A DNA stretch of 64,000 nucleotides from Sinorhizobium psoraleae. Its GTDB lineage: Bacteria; Pseudomonadota; Alphaproteobacteria; Rhizobiales; Rhizobiaceae. Positions 49,404 through 59,200 of this stretch are shown here, in pieces. The DNA is taken from NCBI RefSeq assembly GCF_013283645.1, contig NZ_JABEKV010000004.1, positions 858,889 to 922,888 of the forward strand, read 5' to 3'. Within the stretch, counting starts at the first letter, position 1. The number at the start of each line of letters is the position of its first letter. The position numbers and the translations under genes are program-made. The notes beneath the pieces are model-generated. The model was given only the letters and a program-made list of their open reading frames with translations. It ran no database searches and was not told where the DNA came from.

Positions 49404-50921
49404 TCAGGCCTTACCGGCGATCAGCATGAAGGCCGGGATATCGTCCCCGAAACCGATCGGCGTCGGGCCGTCGTCGTGATCGCGGCGATGCCGGTTGCGG
49501 CGGTCGCGATTGTCGTCGTTGGCGGCATTCTGCGCGCGCCCCGGCCGATCGTTGCGGCCATTGTGACCGTTGTGACCGCGCCCATTATCTGCATTGCGTT
49601 CCGGTTTCACTGCTTCCGCCCTTTCTGCAACTGGTTCGAGTTCAGCCGCACTATCGGCATGGGCGGTATCGGATCTATGTTCGGAACGGCCCCTGCCGGA
49701 ACGTTCCACATCTTTTTTGCGATCCTTGTGGCGATCACGGCCGCGATCCTTGCGGCCGGTATCATGGCTTTCCATTGGTTCCGGAAGCTCGGAAAGGTCG
49801 CCGTTCAGCCATTCGACCTTCTGGCCGATCAGCTTCTCGATGGCGTCGGCGAACTTGGTGTCGCGTTTCGTGACGAGCGTGAAGGAGGCGCCGGAACGGC
49901 CCGCTCGGCCGGTGCGACCGATGCGGTGAACATAATCTTCCGCGTGAATCGGGACGTCGAAATTGAACACATGGCTGACGTCCGGAATATCCAGCCCACG
50001 AGCCGCCACATCCGAAGCGACGAGCAGCTTGATGTTGCCGTCCTTGAAATTGGCGAGCATCGCCATGCGCGAGCGCTGATCCATATCACCGTGCAGCGCG
50101 CCGACGGAGAAGCCATGGCGGTCGAGCGAACGGAAGAGATCGGCAACATCCTTCTTGCGGTTGCAGAAGATGATCGCGTTCTTCAATTCGTCCTGGGCCC
50201 GGATCAGGTCGCGCAACACGGCACGCTTTTCATAATCCTTGGCGTGCGCGGCGACGAACCGCTGGGTAACGGTGGTCGCAGTCGAGGAGCGGCGAGCCAC
50301 TTCCACACGCTCCGGGTTCTGCAGGAAGCGATCTGCAAGCTTCTGGATTTCAGGCGGCATCGTCGCCGAGAAGAACAGCGTCTGGCGGGTAAAGGGAATA
50401 AGCTTCGCGATGCGCTCGATGTCCGGAATGAAGCCCATGTCGAGCATCCGGTCCGCCTCGTCGATGACGAGGATCTCGACGCCTGACATCAAAAGCTTGC
50501 CACGCTCGAAATGGTCGAGCAGACGGCCGGGAGTGCAGATCAGAACATCGGCTCCGCGCTCGAGCTTGCGGTCCTGTTCGTCAAAGGAAACGCCGCCGAT
50601 CAAAAGCGCGATGTTGAGCTTGTGGTTCTTGCCGTATTTGTCGAAGTTTTCCGCGACCTGCGCGGCGAGTTCACGCGTCGGTTCGAGGATCAGCGTGCGT
50701 GGCATCCGGGCGCGGGCGCGACCCTTTTCCAGAAGCGTCAGCATCGGCAGAACGAAGGAAGCCGTCTTGCCGGTTCCGGTCTGTGCAATGCCCAGAATGT
50801 CGCGACGCTGCAGCGCTGGAGGGATGGCGCCAGCCTGGATCGGTGTCGGAATTGTGTAGCCCGCATCGGTAACTGCGGAGAGAACTTTTTGGCTCAGGCC
50901 AAGGTCAGCAAAATTGGTCAA
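49404..50921 (-). CDS. DEAD-box RNA helicase (RhlE-like)
   Basis: 505 residues. Ordered motifs: Q-motif region PTPIQAGAIPPALQ, Walker A AQTGTGKT, PTRELAAQV, Walker B IDEADRM (DEAD), FFSATMP, and C-terminal VASDVAARGLDIPDVSHV and HRIGRTGRAG. The final 120 residues are very Arg/Asp/Asn/His-rich (RDRRNRHRRDHDDG), a low-complexity RNA-binding tail as in RhlE-type proteins. The role would be in ribosome assembly or mRNA turnover, in the cytosol. Confidence 0.94.
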   Translation of the reverse strand: MTNFADLGLSQKVLSAVTDAGYTIPTPIQAGAIPPALQRRDILGIAQTGTGKTASFVLPMLTLLEKGRARARMPRTLILEPTRELAAQVAENFDKYGKNHKLNIALLIGGVSFDEQDRKLERGADVLICTPGRLLDHFERGKLLMSGVEILVIDEADRMLDMGFIPDIERIAKLIPFTRQTLFFSATMPPEIQKLADRFLQNPERVEVARRSSTATTVTQRFVAAHAKDYEKRAVLRDLIRAQDELKNAIIFCNRKKDVADLFRSLDRHGFSVGALHGDMDQRSRMAMLANFKDGNIKLLVASDVAARGLDIPDVSHVFNFDVPIHAEDYVHRIGRTGRAGRSGASFTLVTKRDTKFADAIEKLIGQKVEWLNGDLSELPEPMESHDTGRKDRGRDRHKDRKKDVERSGRGRSEHRSDTAHADSAAELEPVAERAEAVKPERNADNGRGHNGHNGRNDRPGRAQNAANDDNRDRRNRHRRDHDDGPTPIGFGDDIPAFMLIAGKA

Positions 50922-51118
50922 AGGGGAAACTGTTTCCGTTCCGGTTCAATAGAACACTAATCGATCGATGGAAAACGCGCCATCACGTGGCGGCGCTCTT
51001 AAGCCGAAAGGCGCCGAAAGTCAAGAAATCCAGCACGTTGAAGTAGCGAAAGGTAAACGGGCGCGAATCTGCGCGTTTCTTGTCAAGCGGGAGGAGACAA
51101 TGCTCGTCCTTGCTAGCA

Positions 51119-52447
51119 TCAAGTCAGATAGCCAGCAAGCTTCGTGCCGGCACTGAGAAAACGCATTGGATCGACGGCCTGATCGTTCAAGCGGACTTCG
51201 TAATGCAGATGCGGACCCGTCGAGCGTCCGGTGCTTCCGGATTTGGCAATGACGTCATCCGCACGCACATGGTCGCCGACATTGACCAGGATCACCGACA
51301 GGTGGGCGTAGCGGGTGACGACGCCGTTACCGTGTTCGATCTCGACCATGTTGCCATATCCGCCCGTCGTGCCAGCGACAGTGACGGTCCCAGCGGCGGC
51401 AGTGCGGATGCGCGTCCCGGTCGATACTCGAAAATCGATGCCGGCGTGCAGCGCCAGCCGCCCGAGAAAGGGATCCAGCCGATTGCCGAAATTGCTGGTG
51501 ATATCGCTGGCGGGCGCCGGATTTGCGAGCGGCAGTTTCCTGGCGGCTTCGCGGGTCCTCTCCAGTTCCAGAAGCGCGCTATCGAGTGCGGCAAGCGATT
51601 TCCCGAACGGCTCGTCGTTCTGCGGTTCGACGAAAGGGCCGCCGATCGCGGTTCGATCGATCCCGCTCGCGGAAGCAGCTGTCGTGCCGGCCGGCAGCGC
51701 GACGCCGGTGCGCTCGACGATCGTCCTGATGGCTTCGGACGCCCGGGCCGCGTCGCTTCTCAGGCGCTCCATGCGCACCATGTGATCCCGTTCAACATCT
51801 TTCAGCGAAAGCGTGACCTTGGAAAAGATCCGGTCCGCCCGGTCCGAGACTGTTTCCTTGTCTCGGCTTTCAGGCAGGAGGGGCGCATAGGTGAGGGCAG
51901 CAAGACGCATCGGCGTTGCGTTGGCCTCTCCGCGCATCCCCATGATTTCCTCGATTGCCTCGACACCGCCATGCGCATCTGCAGGCTTCTCGTAGGCGAG
52001 TGGTTCGACCACCGGGGGCACGTCAGCGCCGAGACCTTCGGAAGCATCGGCACTTCTTGCCAGAGCACCGAGCCTGTCTCTGCGCGACCAAAGGGCCGAC
52101 TGTTGCTGCAGGAGTTTCTCGACTTTTTCCTCGACGACCTGCTGGTCCAGCAACTGCCGACTCGTCACCCGGTCCACCTGCGCCCGGAGCGCCGTGATTC
52201 GGTCTTCGTACTCGTGCTGCATACGAGCCTGCCGAGCGATCGTGCCGCCGATCAGGTCGTCGCGCAGAACCAGATAGGTGGTGGCCGCCAGATATCCGAT
52301 GCCGAAAACCCCGACAACGGATGTGACAAGCGCCGCCATCCAGGGGCGAACGGTCATATGCCGCACCTTGTCGCCGCTCGCCAGAATCAGCACGTGGCTT
52401 CGCCTGCTTTTTCCGAAGGCACGACTTGCCGGACGAACAGACACCAC
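51119..52447 (-). CDS. M23-family peptidoglycan metallopeptidase (LytM domain)
   Basis: 442 residues from GTG 52447. One membrane helix near residues 36-58 (WMAALVTSVVGVFGIGYLAA), a coiled-coil region (about 65-110, RMQHEYEDRITALRAQVDRV), and a C-terminal LytM domain with zinc ligands H334, D338 (LHAGIDF) and H413/H415 (HLHYEV). All active-site residues are present, so it should be a functional DD-endopeptidase at the periplasmic face, or an activator of amidases. A TTAACC half-site like those bound by CtrA lies upstream (52505-52510, minus strand); weak evidence. Confidence 0.92.
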   Translation of the reverse strand: MVSVRPASRAFGKSRRSHVLILASGDKVRHMTVRPWMAALVTSVVGVFGIGYLAATTYLVLRDDLIGGTIARQARMQHEYEDRITALRAQVDRVTSRQLLDQQVVEEKVEKLLQQQSALWSRRDRLGALARSADASEGLGADVPPVVEPLAYEKPADAHGGVEAIEEIMGMRGEANATPMRLAALTYAPLLPESRDKETVSDRADRIFSKVTLSLKDVERDHMVRMERLRSDAARASEAIRTIVERTGVALPAGTTAASASGIDRTAIGGPFVEPQNDEPFGKSLAALDSALLELERTREAARKLPLANPAPASDITSNFGNRLDPFLGRLALHAGIDFRVSTGTRIRTAAAGTVTVAGTTGGYGNMVEIEHGNGVVTRYAHLSVILVNVGDHVRADDVIAKSGSTGRSTGPHLHYEVRLNDQAVDPMRFLSAGTKLAGYLT

Positions 52448-52537
52448 ATCACCCCCACCAGGTGCGAATTGCTTCGCATTGCTTGAGGGTGATTACACTT
52501 TATTAGGGTTAACAAATCATTGAGCGAAGCGTCTGGA

Positions 52538-53365
52538 TCAGATGTTCGTAGACGATGTCATCGACCGGTAGAAGGACGGCGTCAGACCGGCCTCTGCGCG
52601 CGCGACATCGTTGAACGGAGCCTTCAGCGGGCCGCGAAAGTTCGCACGCACGAGTGCCTGGAACGTTGCGGCGGGATCCTTCCTTTGCCGGGCGCAAAGG
52701 AAGCGGAACCATTTGGCGCCGACTGCAACGTGACCCTTCTCATCCTCGTAGATAACATCAAGAACGGCAGCACTCTCGTGATCGCCGGTTTCCCGCATTT
52801 TCGCCTGTAAAGCCGGCGTGACGTCGAGACCGCGCGCCTCGAGTATGAGCGGCACGACCGCAAGGCGTGCGGTCAGGTCGTTGCGCGTATCGTGTGCGGC
52901 CTGCCACAGGCCGTCATGCGCGGGCAGATCGCCATAGTCCGCACCAAGGTCGTTCAGCCTCTGCCGCACCATGCGAAAATGTTTCGCCTCCTCGAAGGCG
53001 ACCTGCATCCATCCGTCGAAGAAGGAATTGGGCACAGGTTCGGAAGCAAAGCGGGCGACGATATCGAGCGCCAGATCGACGGCGTTCAATTCGATATGGG
53101 CGATGGCATGCAGCAGGGCGATGCGCCCCTTCAACGAACCGAGCGAACGCCGCTTGACCTGCGTCGGGGGCGTCAGCAAGGGCCTGTCCGGACGTCCGGG
53201 CCGCTCGGGAACAGGACGATCTCGCGGCGAGCGCAACGACAGCTTTCTCGCCTGCCAACGTCGAGCCGCCTGCTGCGCAAGCTCGGTCTTGAGACCGAGG
53301 TCTGACGCGCGGATCGCCTCGACGGCAGCGCCCCGCAGGCTATGGAATTGCGGAAGGTCGGTCAT
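52538..53365 (-). CDS. DUF455 ferritin-like domain protein
   Basis: 275 residues from ATG 53365 (AGGAG eight bases upstream, better than the ATG at 53386). A ferritin-like helical bundle is indicated by AHIELNAVDLALDIVARFA, FFDGWMQVAFEEAKHF, with paired Glu/His residues able to bind a di-iron centre, and AAVLDVIYEDEKGHVAVG. Some relatives are annotated as rhamnosyltransferase-fused; no such domain is here. Function unknown. Confidence 0.88.
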   Translation of the reverse strand: MTDLPQFHSLRGAAVEAIRASDLGLKTELAQQAARRWQARKLSLRSPRDRPVPERPGRPDRPLLTPPTQVKRRSLGSLKGRIALLHAIAHIELNAVDLALDIVARFASEPVPNSFFDGWMQVAFEEAKHFRMVRQRLNDLGADYGDLPAHDGLWQAAHDTRNDLTARLAVVPLILEARGLDVTPALQAKMRETGDHESAAVLDVIYEDEKGHVAVGAKWFRFLCARQRKDPAATFQALVRANFRGPLKAPFNDVARAEAGLTPSFYRSMTSSTNI

Positions 53366-53383
53366 CCGTCGCTCCTCATACTC

Positions 53384-53483
53384 CATGTTTCCTTAAATCG
53401 GAGCCGACTTGAGGATAAAACATGTAGCAATTCAAAGTGCTACAGCGAGTTTTGTGCGTCTGAGAAGACGCACGGCGCAATAG
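53384..53483 (+). repeat. RIME1-like intergenic repeat, copy F (most complete)
   Basis: Left palindrome CCTTAAATCG-gagc-CGACTTGAGG. Middle part GTAGCA-attcaaag-TGCTAC. Right part perfect hairpin GTGCGTCT (53454-53461), loop GAGA, AGACGCAC (53466-53473). The right hairpin has a C-G to T-A pair change relative to other copies. It lies between bcp and the DUF455 gene. Confidence 0.8.
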
Positions 53484-53484
53484 T

Positions 53485-53952
53485 TCAAAGCGCCTTTGCG
53501 GCAGCCAGAACCTCGCTCGCATGACCCGCAACCCTGACCTTTTCCCAGACCTGGTTGATCGTCCCGTCCGGATTTATCAGGAATGTCGTACGTTCGACGC
53601 CCATGTATTTGCGCCCGTAGAGGCTCTTCTCCACCCAGACGCCATAGGCATTGACGACGTTCTTTTCTTCGTCCGCCGCCAGCGTGACGGTCAGATTGTG
53701 TTTCTTGGCGAAGCGATCGTGCTGCTTGACCGAATCGGGCGAAAGCCCGATCAGAGCGACACCCGCCGCCGCGAATTCGTCTGCGAGGCCGGAGAAGGAA
53801 ATCGCTTCCTCGGTACAGGCCTTGGTGTCGTCCTTGGGATAGAAAAAGAGCACCACCGGCTTTCCGCGAAGAGACGAGAGCGAGATCGAACCGCCGCCGT
53901 CGCGAGGAAGCTCAAAATCCGGGGCGACATCACCTGGTCCCAATCGTGCCAT
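53485..53952 (-). CDS. bcp: Thioredoxin-dependent peroxiredoxin, Bcp type
   Basis: 155 residues. Thioredoxin fold with VVLFFYPKDDTKACTEEAISFSG. The peroxidatic Cys is C46; the resolving Cys that E. coli Bcp has five residues later is replaced (I51), and no other Cys is present, so this is a one-Cys type that must use an external thiol. Other features: DFELPRDGGGSISLSSLRGK and VERTTFLINPDGTI. It removes organic hydroperoxides in the cytosol. Confidence 0.95.
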   Translation of the reverse strand: MARLGPGDVAPDFELPRDGGGSISLSSLRGKPVVLFFYPKDDTKACTEEAISFSGLADEFAAAGVALIGLSPDSVKQHDRFAKKHNLTVTLAADEEKNVVNAYGVWVEKSLYGRKYMGVERTTFLINPDGTINQVWEKVRVAGHASEVLAAAKAL

Positions 53953-54263
53953 GATTTAACCTTTCTTACGCCAAGTTTTGTGGACATTCGGCAGGTAGGG
54001 CATATCGAAAATCGACGACCGCCGTCCAGCGGATTTGTGATAGATTTGACACGTGCCGGACGGGCTTCGTGGCTAAGCCGGTGTTCCGTCGTGTTAAATG
54101 GGGCGATGGCGGGCCTTTCCACAGCATCGGCAGGGTCGCGTGGTGACTTGGCTCCGCGAATTGTGATCTACATGGGCGAAGAAGAGGTCCGGCCCTTGGG
54201 CGCGGCGACTGACCTTACAGGGAAAAATAAAATGCCGCACTTAGGTGGAGGGCGCCCGCACCG
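53953..54263. other. Intergenic region between bcp and the AsmA-like gene
   Basis: About 311 bases between divergent genes, carrying both promoters. A TTGACA occurs at 54046-54051, but no well-spaced -10 is evident. No repeat, hairpin or short gene is supported. Confidence 0.4.
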
Positions 54264-57200
54264 ATGAGCGAGATCCGCGGCGAAAGGGTTTGCTTTCGCA
54301 AGGAAGACATCATCGCGCTGCACGAGCTGCCTTCGGCGCAAGCCCATGAACCGGTTATCGTGCATGCGCCTCAACCGGGCGGCGCCTTGCGTCTTCTCGG
54401 TAAGATCGTACTGTGCTGCTCGCTTCTCACTTTTGTCGTCGTAGCATCGCTCATCGCCGTCATCGAAGGCGGCCTGGTCGACGGGCCGCTTAACGCGCGG
54501 GCGCGCACCGCGTTGAATGCAGCCCTCGGCGAGAACTACAATGCCGATGTCGAGAGCACCGTTATCCGGATGACGAGTGGCGGCGCGCTCGCCTTGAAGG
54601 CGCGCGGGGTCACGCTCAAGGAAAGCGGGTCGGGCCGCCACCTCGCCAGACTGGGCGCAATCTCGATAGCGCTCGATCCCTTCGCGCTGATGACCGGACG
54701 CATCGCGGTGTCGCGCCTCGAGGCGGAAGAAGGCCAGCTCGATACGGGCCTGTTGCCACGCGGCGAACCGATCGATCTCACCACGATCCGGATCGCCGAT
54801 GTCGGCGATGCACTCGAGGAGTTGTTCGCGCAGGTCGACCGCATGTCGCGACTGACCGCGGGCAGGGCGACGCAAACCGTGCTGCTGTCCGATTTCAGCC
54901 TGTCGGTCACGGGAGCGCGTGGTCGCGTCGTTCCCGTCGAGGTGAAAACATTGGAGTTTACCCACGACCCCGACAGTTCCATGCGCGTTGATGGAACCAT
55001 CGCGATCGACGGAGTAGACGCCCAATTGACCGCCAAGGCGCTCGGAGCGAATGGTCGCATCGGCGGCTTCGAGGGGACCGTCAGCGCTCTGCCGCTCTCT
55101 CCCTTTCTCCATCACGGCAGATCTGCGAACGAAGAGGCCTTCGGCATCGAGGCGTCGGCGGATGTCAGCCTGAAAGCCACGCGCGCGGCTGATGGTCAGA
55201 AGCCGGAATTGGAAGTCGGCGTCAGGACATCGCAAGGTTCGTTCCATGCCGGTGGCCTTGTTTCCGTTCTCAATCCGTCCGAACTGAATGTCTCCTATGA
55301 CTTTGGCCGCGCCTCGGTCGAAATATTGCCGTCCGTCGTCAAGATCGGACGCTCGAGCTTTCCTTTTACCGGTGCCCTGATCGATCTCGACAAGGTTGCC
55401 GAGGCCAGCCAAAAGGGGTTCGCGGTCGACCTTCTCTTGAGGAATGCGAGTACGGACCCCGAAGACATCCAGGAGCACCCCCTTGCCTTCGACGCCAAGG
55501 CAAGCGGACGGTTCGAGGCTGGCAGCCACCGGCTGATTTTCGACCAGCTGGCGATTTCAAGCCCGCTCGGCTCCATGGCAGGTTCGCTTTCCCTCGCCTT
55601 CGGCAAGACGTCGCCGCAAATCAGCTTCGTCGCACTCAGCGATCAGATGCATTCCACCGCCGTCAAGCAGCTGTGGCCCTGGTGGCTCGCCAAGGGAGCA
55701 AGACGATGGGCACTCGGCAATCTCTTCGGCGGCACGGTGACCGACGCACGCATCGAGGTTTCGATACCGGAGGGGAGGATCGCCAACAGTAAGGGCGATC
55801 TAAGGCTCAACGAGGATGAGCTCAACATCAACTTCGCAATCGACGACTCGCGTATCAACATAGCCGGCGACATCCCGCCGCTTCGCGACACTTCGGGGCA
55901 TTTCACGCTCAGCGGCGAGCGCGTAGTCGTGGACGTCAAGCAGGGCGCCGCCTATTTTCCGTCCGGTCGCTCGGTCGCCTTGAATGGCGGCGACTTCATC
56001 ATTCCCGACGTCTACGCGAAGCCGCTGATGGCGGAAATGAAAATCGAGGTCGGCGGACAGGCCGACGCGATTGCCGAGCTTGTCGCCTACAAGCCGATCC
56101 GCGCGCTTCAGAAGACTCCTTTCGTGCCGGAGGATTTCACGGGGCCGATGACGGCCTTGGTCGGCGCCCGGTTCGGCCTGATATCGGATCAGAGGCCGCC
56201 ATCGCCGCTCTGGCAGGCCGAGATGCAGCTTCAGGACGTGACGATCAACCGGCCCGTCTCCGGCCGTTCCATCGCCAATCTGGCGGGAACGATGCGGATC
56301 GACAACGCTCAGGCGGTTCTTCAGGCGGATGCCTTGATCGACGGTTCCAAGATGCGGATCGCCCTGACCGAACCGGTGGACAGCAAGGCGAACGTGAAGC
56401 GGACGCGCGAAATCTCCGGAACGCTCGACGACGCCGCCCGGCGGAAGATCGCTCCGGCCTTGTCCGGCATCGTCAGCGGGCCGGTCGGTGTCGACGTTTC
56501 GCTGGCGGAAGACGGCAGTCAATCCGTCAAGGCGGACCTCGGCAAGGCTTCGCTGTCGCTGCCGTGGATCGGCTGGAGCAAGGGAGCCGGCATCCCCGCA
56601 AAGACGCAATTCACGATCAAGGCAACCGATGGCGTGACGGAGATCGGCGATTTCGACATCGCCGGCGATGGGTTCGGCGCCGCCGGTAACCTGCGTGTTG
56701 ATGAAGCAGGCCTTGCGTCAGCTCAGTTGAGCGGTGTGCGCCTTGCGAACGGAGACAATTTCGCCGTCACCATCGATCGGAGCAAGGGCGGTTACACCAT
56801 TGGCCTGACCGGTGCGGCAGCGGATATCAGGCCGGCGCTGCTTCGAGCCAAGGCAGGATCCGGTTCTGCCGACAGCGGCAATATCAAGGTCAAGGCCCGG
56901 CTTGACCGGGTCACGGGCTTCAACGGCGAAGTCTTGTCCAATGTGAATTTCGTCTATTCCACCCGCGGGCAACAGATCGAAGACATCGACTTGTCGGCCT
57001 TGACCGGGAGCGGGCAGGCGGTGGTGGCCAAGACCGCCAAATCAGGCCCCGACAATATACTGGAGCTGACAACCGGCGACGCGGGGGCGCTGGCGCGCTT
57101 TGCCGATATCTATCGCAACATGCGCGGCGGCCTGATGAACCTGAGGCTGCGCGACCGTGGCGCACGTTCCTGGCGCGGCGCCGTTGATGTGCGGAAGTTC

Positions 57201-57650
57201 TCGCTGGTCGGCGAACAGCGGCTGCAATCGATGGTCTCGACGCCGGCCGGACAGGATGGCCGCAGTCTCAGTCAGGCAGTTCGGCGCGATATCGACGTGA
57301 GCACGGCGCGGTTCGAGCGCGGCTTCGCTCAACTCTTCCTGGATCAGGGCACGATCCACGTCGAAAGCGGTGTCCTGCGTGGTGTCGATGTCGGTGCGAC
57401 ATTCCAGGGAACCGTCCGCGATGCGCGGGACCGGATGGACATGACGGGTACATTCATGCCCGCCTACGGGCTGAACCGGCTGTTCGGCGAGCTGCCGCTG
57501 ATCGGCGTCCTGCTCGGCAACGGCCGCGATCGCGGCCTGCTCGGCATCACCTTCAAGCTGACCGGGCAATTCACGCAACCGCAGCTTACGATCAATCCGT
57601 TGTCGATCATCGCGCCCGGCGTCTTCCGCAACATCTTCGAGTTCCAGTGA
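54264..57650 (+). CDS. YhdP/AsmA-like large envelope protein
   Basis: 1128 residues. A single N-terminal membrane helix (LLGKIVLCCSLLTFVVVASL, about 44-63) anchors a very long periplasmic beta-rich chain. The body shows repeated AsmA-like features such as FTGALIDLDKVAEASQKGFA and RTREISGTLDDAARRK. The C-terminus MTGTFMPAYGLNRLFGELPL and FKLTGQFTQPQLTINPLSII is the conserved YhdP/DUF3971 end. In E. coli YhdP and related proteins move phospholipids between membranes; the same role is inferred. The start ATG has GGAGG 12 bases upstream. Confidence 0.88.
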   Translation: MSEIRGERVCFRKEDIIALHELPSAQAHEPVIVHAPQPGGALRLLGKIVLCCSLLTFVVVASLIAVIEGGLVDGPLNARARTALNAALGENYNADVESTVIRMTSGGALALKARGVTLKESGSGRHLARLGAISIALDPFALMTGRIAVSRLEAEEGQLDTGLLPRGEPIDLTTIRIADVGDALEELFAQVDRMSRLTAGRATQTVLLSDFSLSVTGARGRVVPVEVKTLEFTHDPDSSMRVDGTIAIDGVDAQLTAKALGANGRIGGFEGTVSALPLSPFLHHGRSANEEAFGIEASADVSLKATRAADGQKPELEVGVRTSQGSFHAGGLVSVLNPSELNVSYDFGRASVEILPSVVKIGRSSFPFTGALIDLDKVAEASQKGFAVDLLLRNASTDPEDIQEHPLAFDAKASGRFEAGSHRLIFDQLAISSPLGSMAGSLSLAFGKTSPQISFVALSDQMHSTAVKQLWPWWLAKGARRWALGNLFGGTVTDARIEVSIPEGRIANSKGDLRLNEDELNINFAIDDSRINIAGDIPPLRDTSGHFTLSGERVVVDVKQGAAYFPSGRSVALNGGDFIIPDVYAKPLMAEMKIEVGGQADAIAELVAYKPIRALQKTPFVPEDFTGPMTALVGARFGLISDQRPPSPLWQAEMQLQDVTINRPVSGRSIANLAGTMRIDNAQAVLQADALIDGSKMRIALTEPVDSKANVKRTREISGTLDDAARRKIAPALSGIVSGPVGVDVSLAEDGSQSVKADLGKASLSLPWIGWSKGAGIPAKTQFTIKATDGVTEIGDFDIAGDGFGAAGNLRVDEAGLASAQLSGVRLANGDNFAVTIDRSKGGYTIGLTGAAADIRPALLRAKAGSGSADSGNIKVKARLDRVTGFNGEVLSNVNFVYSTRGQQIEDIDLSALTGSGQAVVAKTAKSGPDNILELTTGDAGALARFADIYRNMRGGLMNLRLRDRGARSWRGAVDVRKFSLVGEQRLQSMVSTPAGQDGRSLSQAVRRDIDVSTARFERGFAQLFLDQGTIHVESGVLRGVDVGATFQGTVRDARDRMDMTGTFMPAYGLNRLFGELPLIGVLLGNGRDRGLLGITFKLTGQFTQPQLTINPLSIIAPGVFRNIFEFQ

Positions 57651-57721
57651 GGAAGCCGGCCGGGATCACGGTGCTCTTGCCCGAAGCAATCCGAAGCATC
57701 CAATAGGCAAAACGCAAGTGG

Positions 57722-57743
57722 GATGGGAGCGGCGCTTCCCATC
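57722..57743. terminator. Hairpin after the AsmA-like gene
   Basis: GATGGGAGC and GCTTCCCATC pair with a one-base bulge around loop GGC. It lies in the gap between the convergent AsmA-like gene and tyrS. The T run is poor, so terminator function is likely but not certain. Confidence 0.5.
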
Positions 57744-57779
57744 ACACTCAAGAAGGTTTTGGCGTCACCCCGATGCGGC

Positions 57780-59030
57780 TCAGGCCGGCCGCACGAGGAT
57801 GTGCTTTTTCTTGCCGAGCGACAGCTTGATGACGCCGCCGGCGATGTCGTCATAGGAAATGACCCGACGTTCGTCACTGATCGCTTCGTCGTTGATTCTC
57901 ACAGCACCGCCCTGGACGTGGCGCCGGGCTTCGCCGTTCGAGCCCGCAAGGCCGGCGCGCACGATGAGCGTCAGCAACCCGACGCCGGCCTCGAGTTCGG
58001 GTGCGGGGACTTCGATCGACGGAAGGTTCTCGGCAAGGGCGCCTTCCTCGAAGGTCTTACGCGCCGTTTCGGCTGCCTGCTCGGCGGCCGCCCGCCCATG
58101 CAGCATGGCGGTGATTTCCGTCGCGAGAATCTTCTTGACCTCGTTGACCTCGGAACCGCCGAGCTCCGCGAGACGGCCGATCTCCGGCATGGGCAAGGTC
58201 GTGTAGAGCTTCAGGAAGCGCACGACGTCCGCATCCTCGGTATTGCGCCAGTACTGCCAGAAATCGTAGGCGCCGAGCATATCTGGGTTGAGCCAGACGG
58301 CGCCGCTCAACGACTTGCCCATTTTGGCGCCGGACGCGGTTGTCAGAAGCGGCGAGGTGAGGGCGTAGAGCTGCGGCGTGCCCATGCGGTGGCCGAGATC
58401 GATGCCGTTGACGATGTTGCCCCATTGGTCCGAGCCGCCCATCTGCAGCCGGCATCCAGTCCGCTTGTGAAGCTCCACGAAGTCATAGGCTTGCAGGATC
58501 ATGTAGTTGAATTCGAGAAACGACAGCGACTGTTCGCGATCGAGCCGCATCTTGACGCTGTCGAACGAAAGCATGCGGTTCACCGAGAAGTGGCGGCCGA
58601 CATCACGCAGGAATTCGAGGTAGTTGATGCCAAGCAGCCAGTCCGCATTGTTGATCATCAACGCGTCCTTCGGACCATCACCGTATTTCAGGTAATTGGA
58701 GAAGACCGTCTTGATGCTAGCGATGTTGGCCGCAATCGTCTCGGGCGTCATCAGTTGCCGCGCCTCGTCCTTGAAGGATGGATCACCGACCATGCCGGTG
58801 CCGCCGCCCATCAGCGAGATCGGCCGGTGCCCGGTCGCCTGCAGCCAATGAAGCATCATGATCTGGATCAGACCGCCTGCGTGAAGGCTCGGCGCTGTGG
58901 GATCGAAGCCGATATAGGCAGTCACGGTTTCCGTACGGAACAGTTGGTCGAGCCCGGCATCATCGGAGGTCTGATGGATGAAACCGCGCTCGCTGAGCGT
59001 ATGGAGGAAATCGGACTTGAACTCGGACAT
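57780..59030 (-). CDS. tyrS: Tyrosyl-tRNA synthetase
   Basis: Charges tRNA-Tyr. 416 residues. Class I motifs: the HIGH equivalent is [10 protein letters not shown], and the KMSKS loop is KMGKS in [13 protein letters not shown]. The Tyr-binding region is [20 protein letters not shown] followed by SDQWGNI. A C-terminal S4 domain ([19 protein letters not shown]) binds tRNA. Divergent from anmK with a 170-base gap. Confidence 0.97.
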   Translation of the reverse strand: MSEFKSDFLHTLSERGFIHQTSDDAGLDQLFRTETVTAYIGFDPTAPSLHAGGLIQIMMLHWLQATGHRPISLMGGGTGMVGDPSFKDEARQLMTPETIAANIASIKTVFSNYLKYGDGPKDALMINNADWLLGINYLEFLRDVGRHFSVNRMLSFDSVKMRLDREQSLSFLEFNYMILQAYDFVELHKRTGCRLQMGGSDQWGNIVNGIDLGHRMGTPQLYALTSPLLTTASGAKMGKSLSGAVWLNPDMLGAYDFWQYWRNTEDADVVRFLKLYTTLPMPEIGRLAELGGSEVNEVKKILATEITAMLHGRAAAEQAAETARKTFEEGALAENLPSIEVPAPELEAGVGLLTLIVRAGLAGSNGEARRHVQGGAVRINDEAISDERRVISYDDIAGGVIKLSLGKKKHILVRPA

Positions 59031-59200
59031 GACCTGTTTCTTTCGGCTGGGTAGGACGTCTGCGGGCGGCGTTTATCATTGTTTTATCGAAAGTGCACGT
59101 TTTTGGTTGGCGGGCATTTTGTTATGAACGCAGTGGCGGAACGAGGAATAGTGCCTGTTTTCTGCCGGCATCGATCAGGCAACCGCCGCGGAGGAAATCA

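Noticed and set aside
52490..52515. CtrA site (TTAA-N7-TTAA) upstream of the M23 peptidase gene
   Set aside because: Only one half-site (TTAACC) matches; the second half reads AAAG. Too weak to list as a site.
54168..55529. 453-residue minus-strand ORF opposite the AsmA-like gene
   Set aside because: It lies wholly antisense to a well-supported gene, is Arg/Asp/Gly-rich and shows no domain; a GC-bias shadow.
57723..59054. 443-residue plus-strand ORF opposite tyrS
   Set aside because: Shadow of tyrS; random-like composition.
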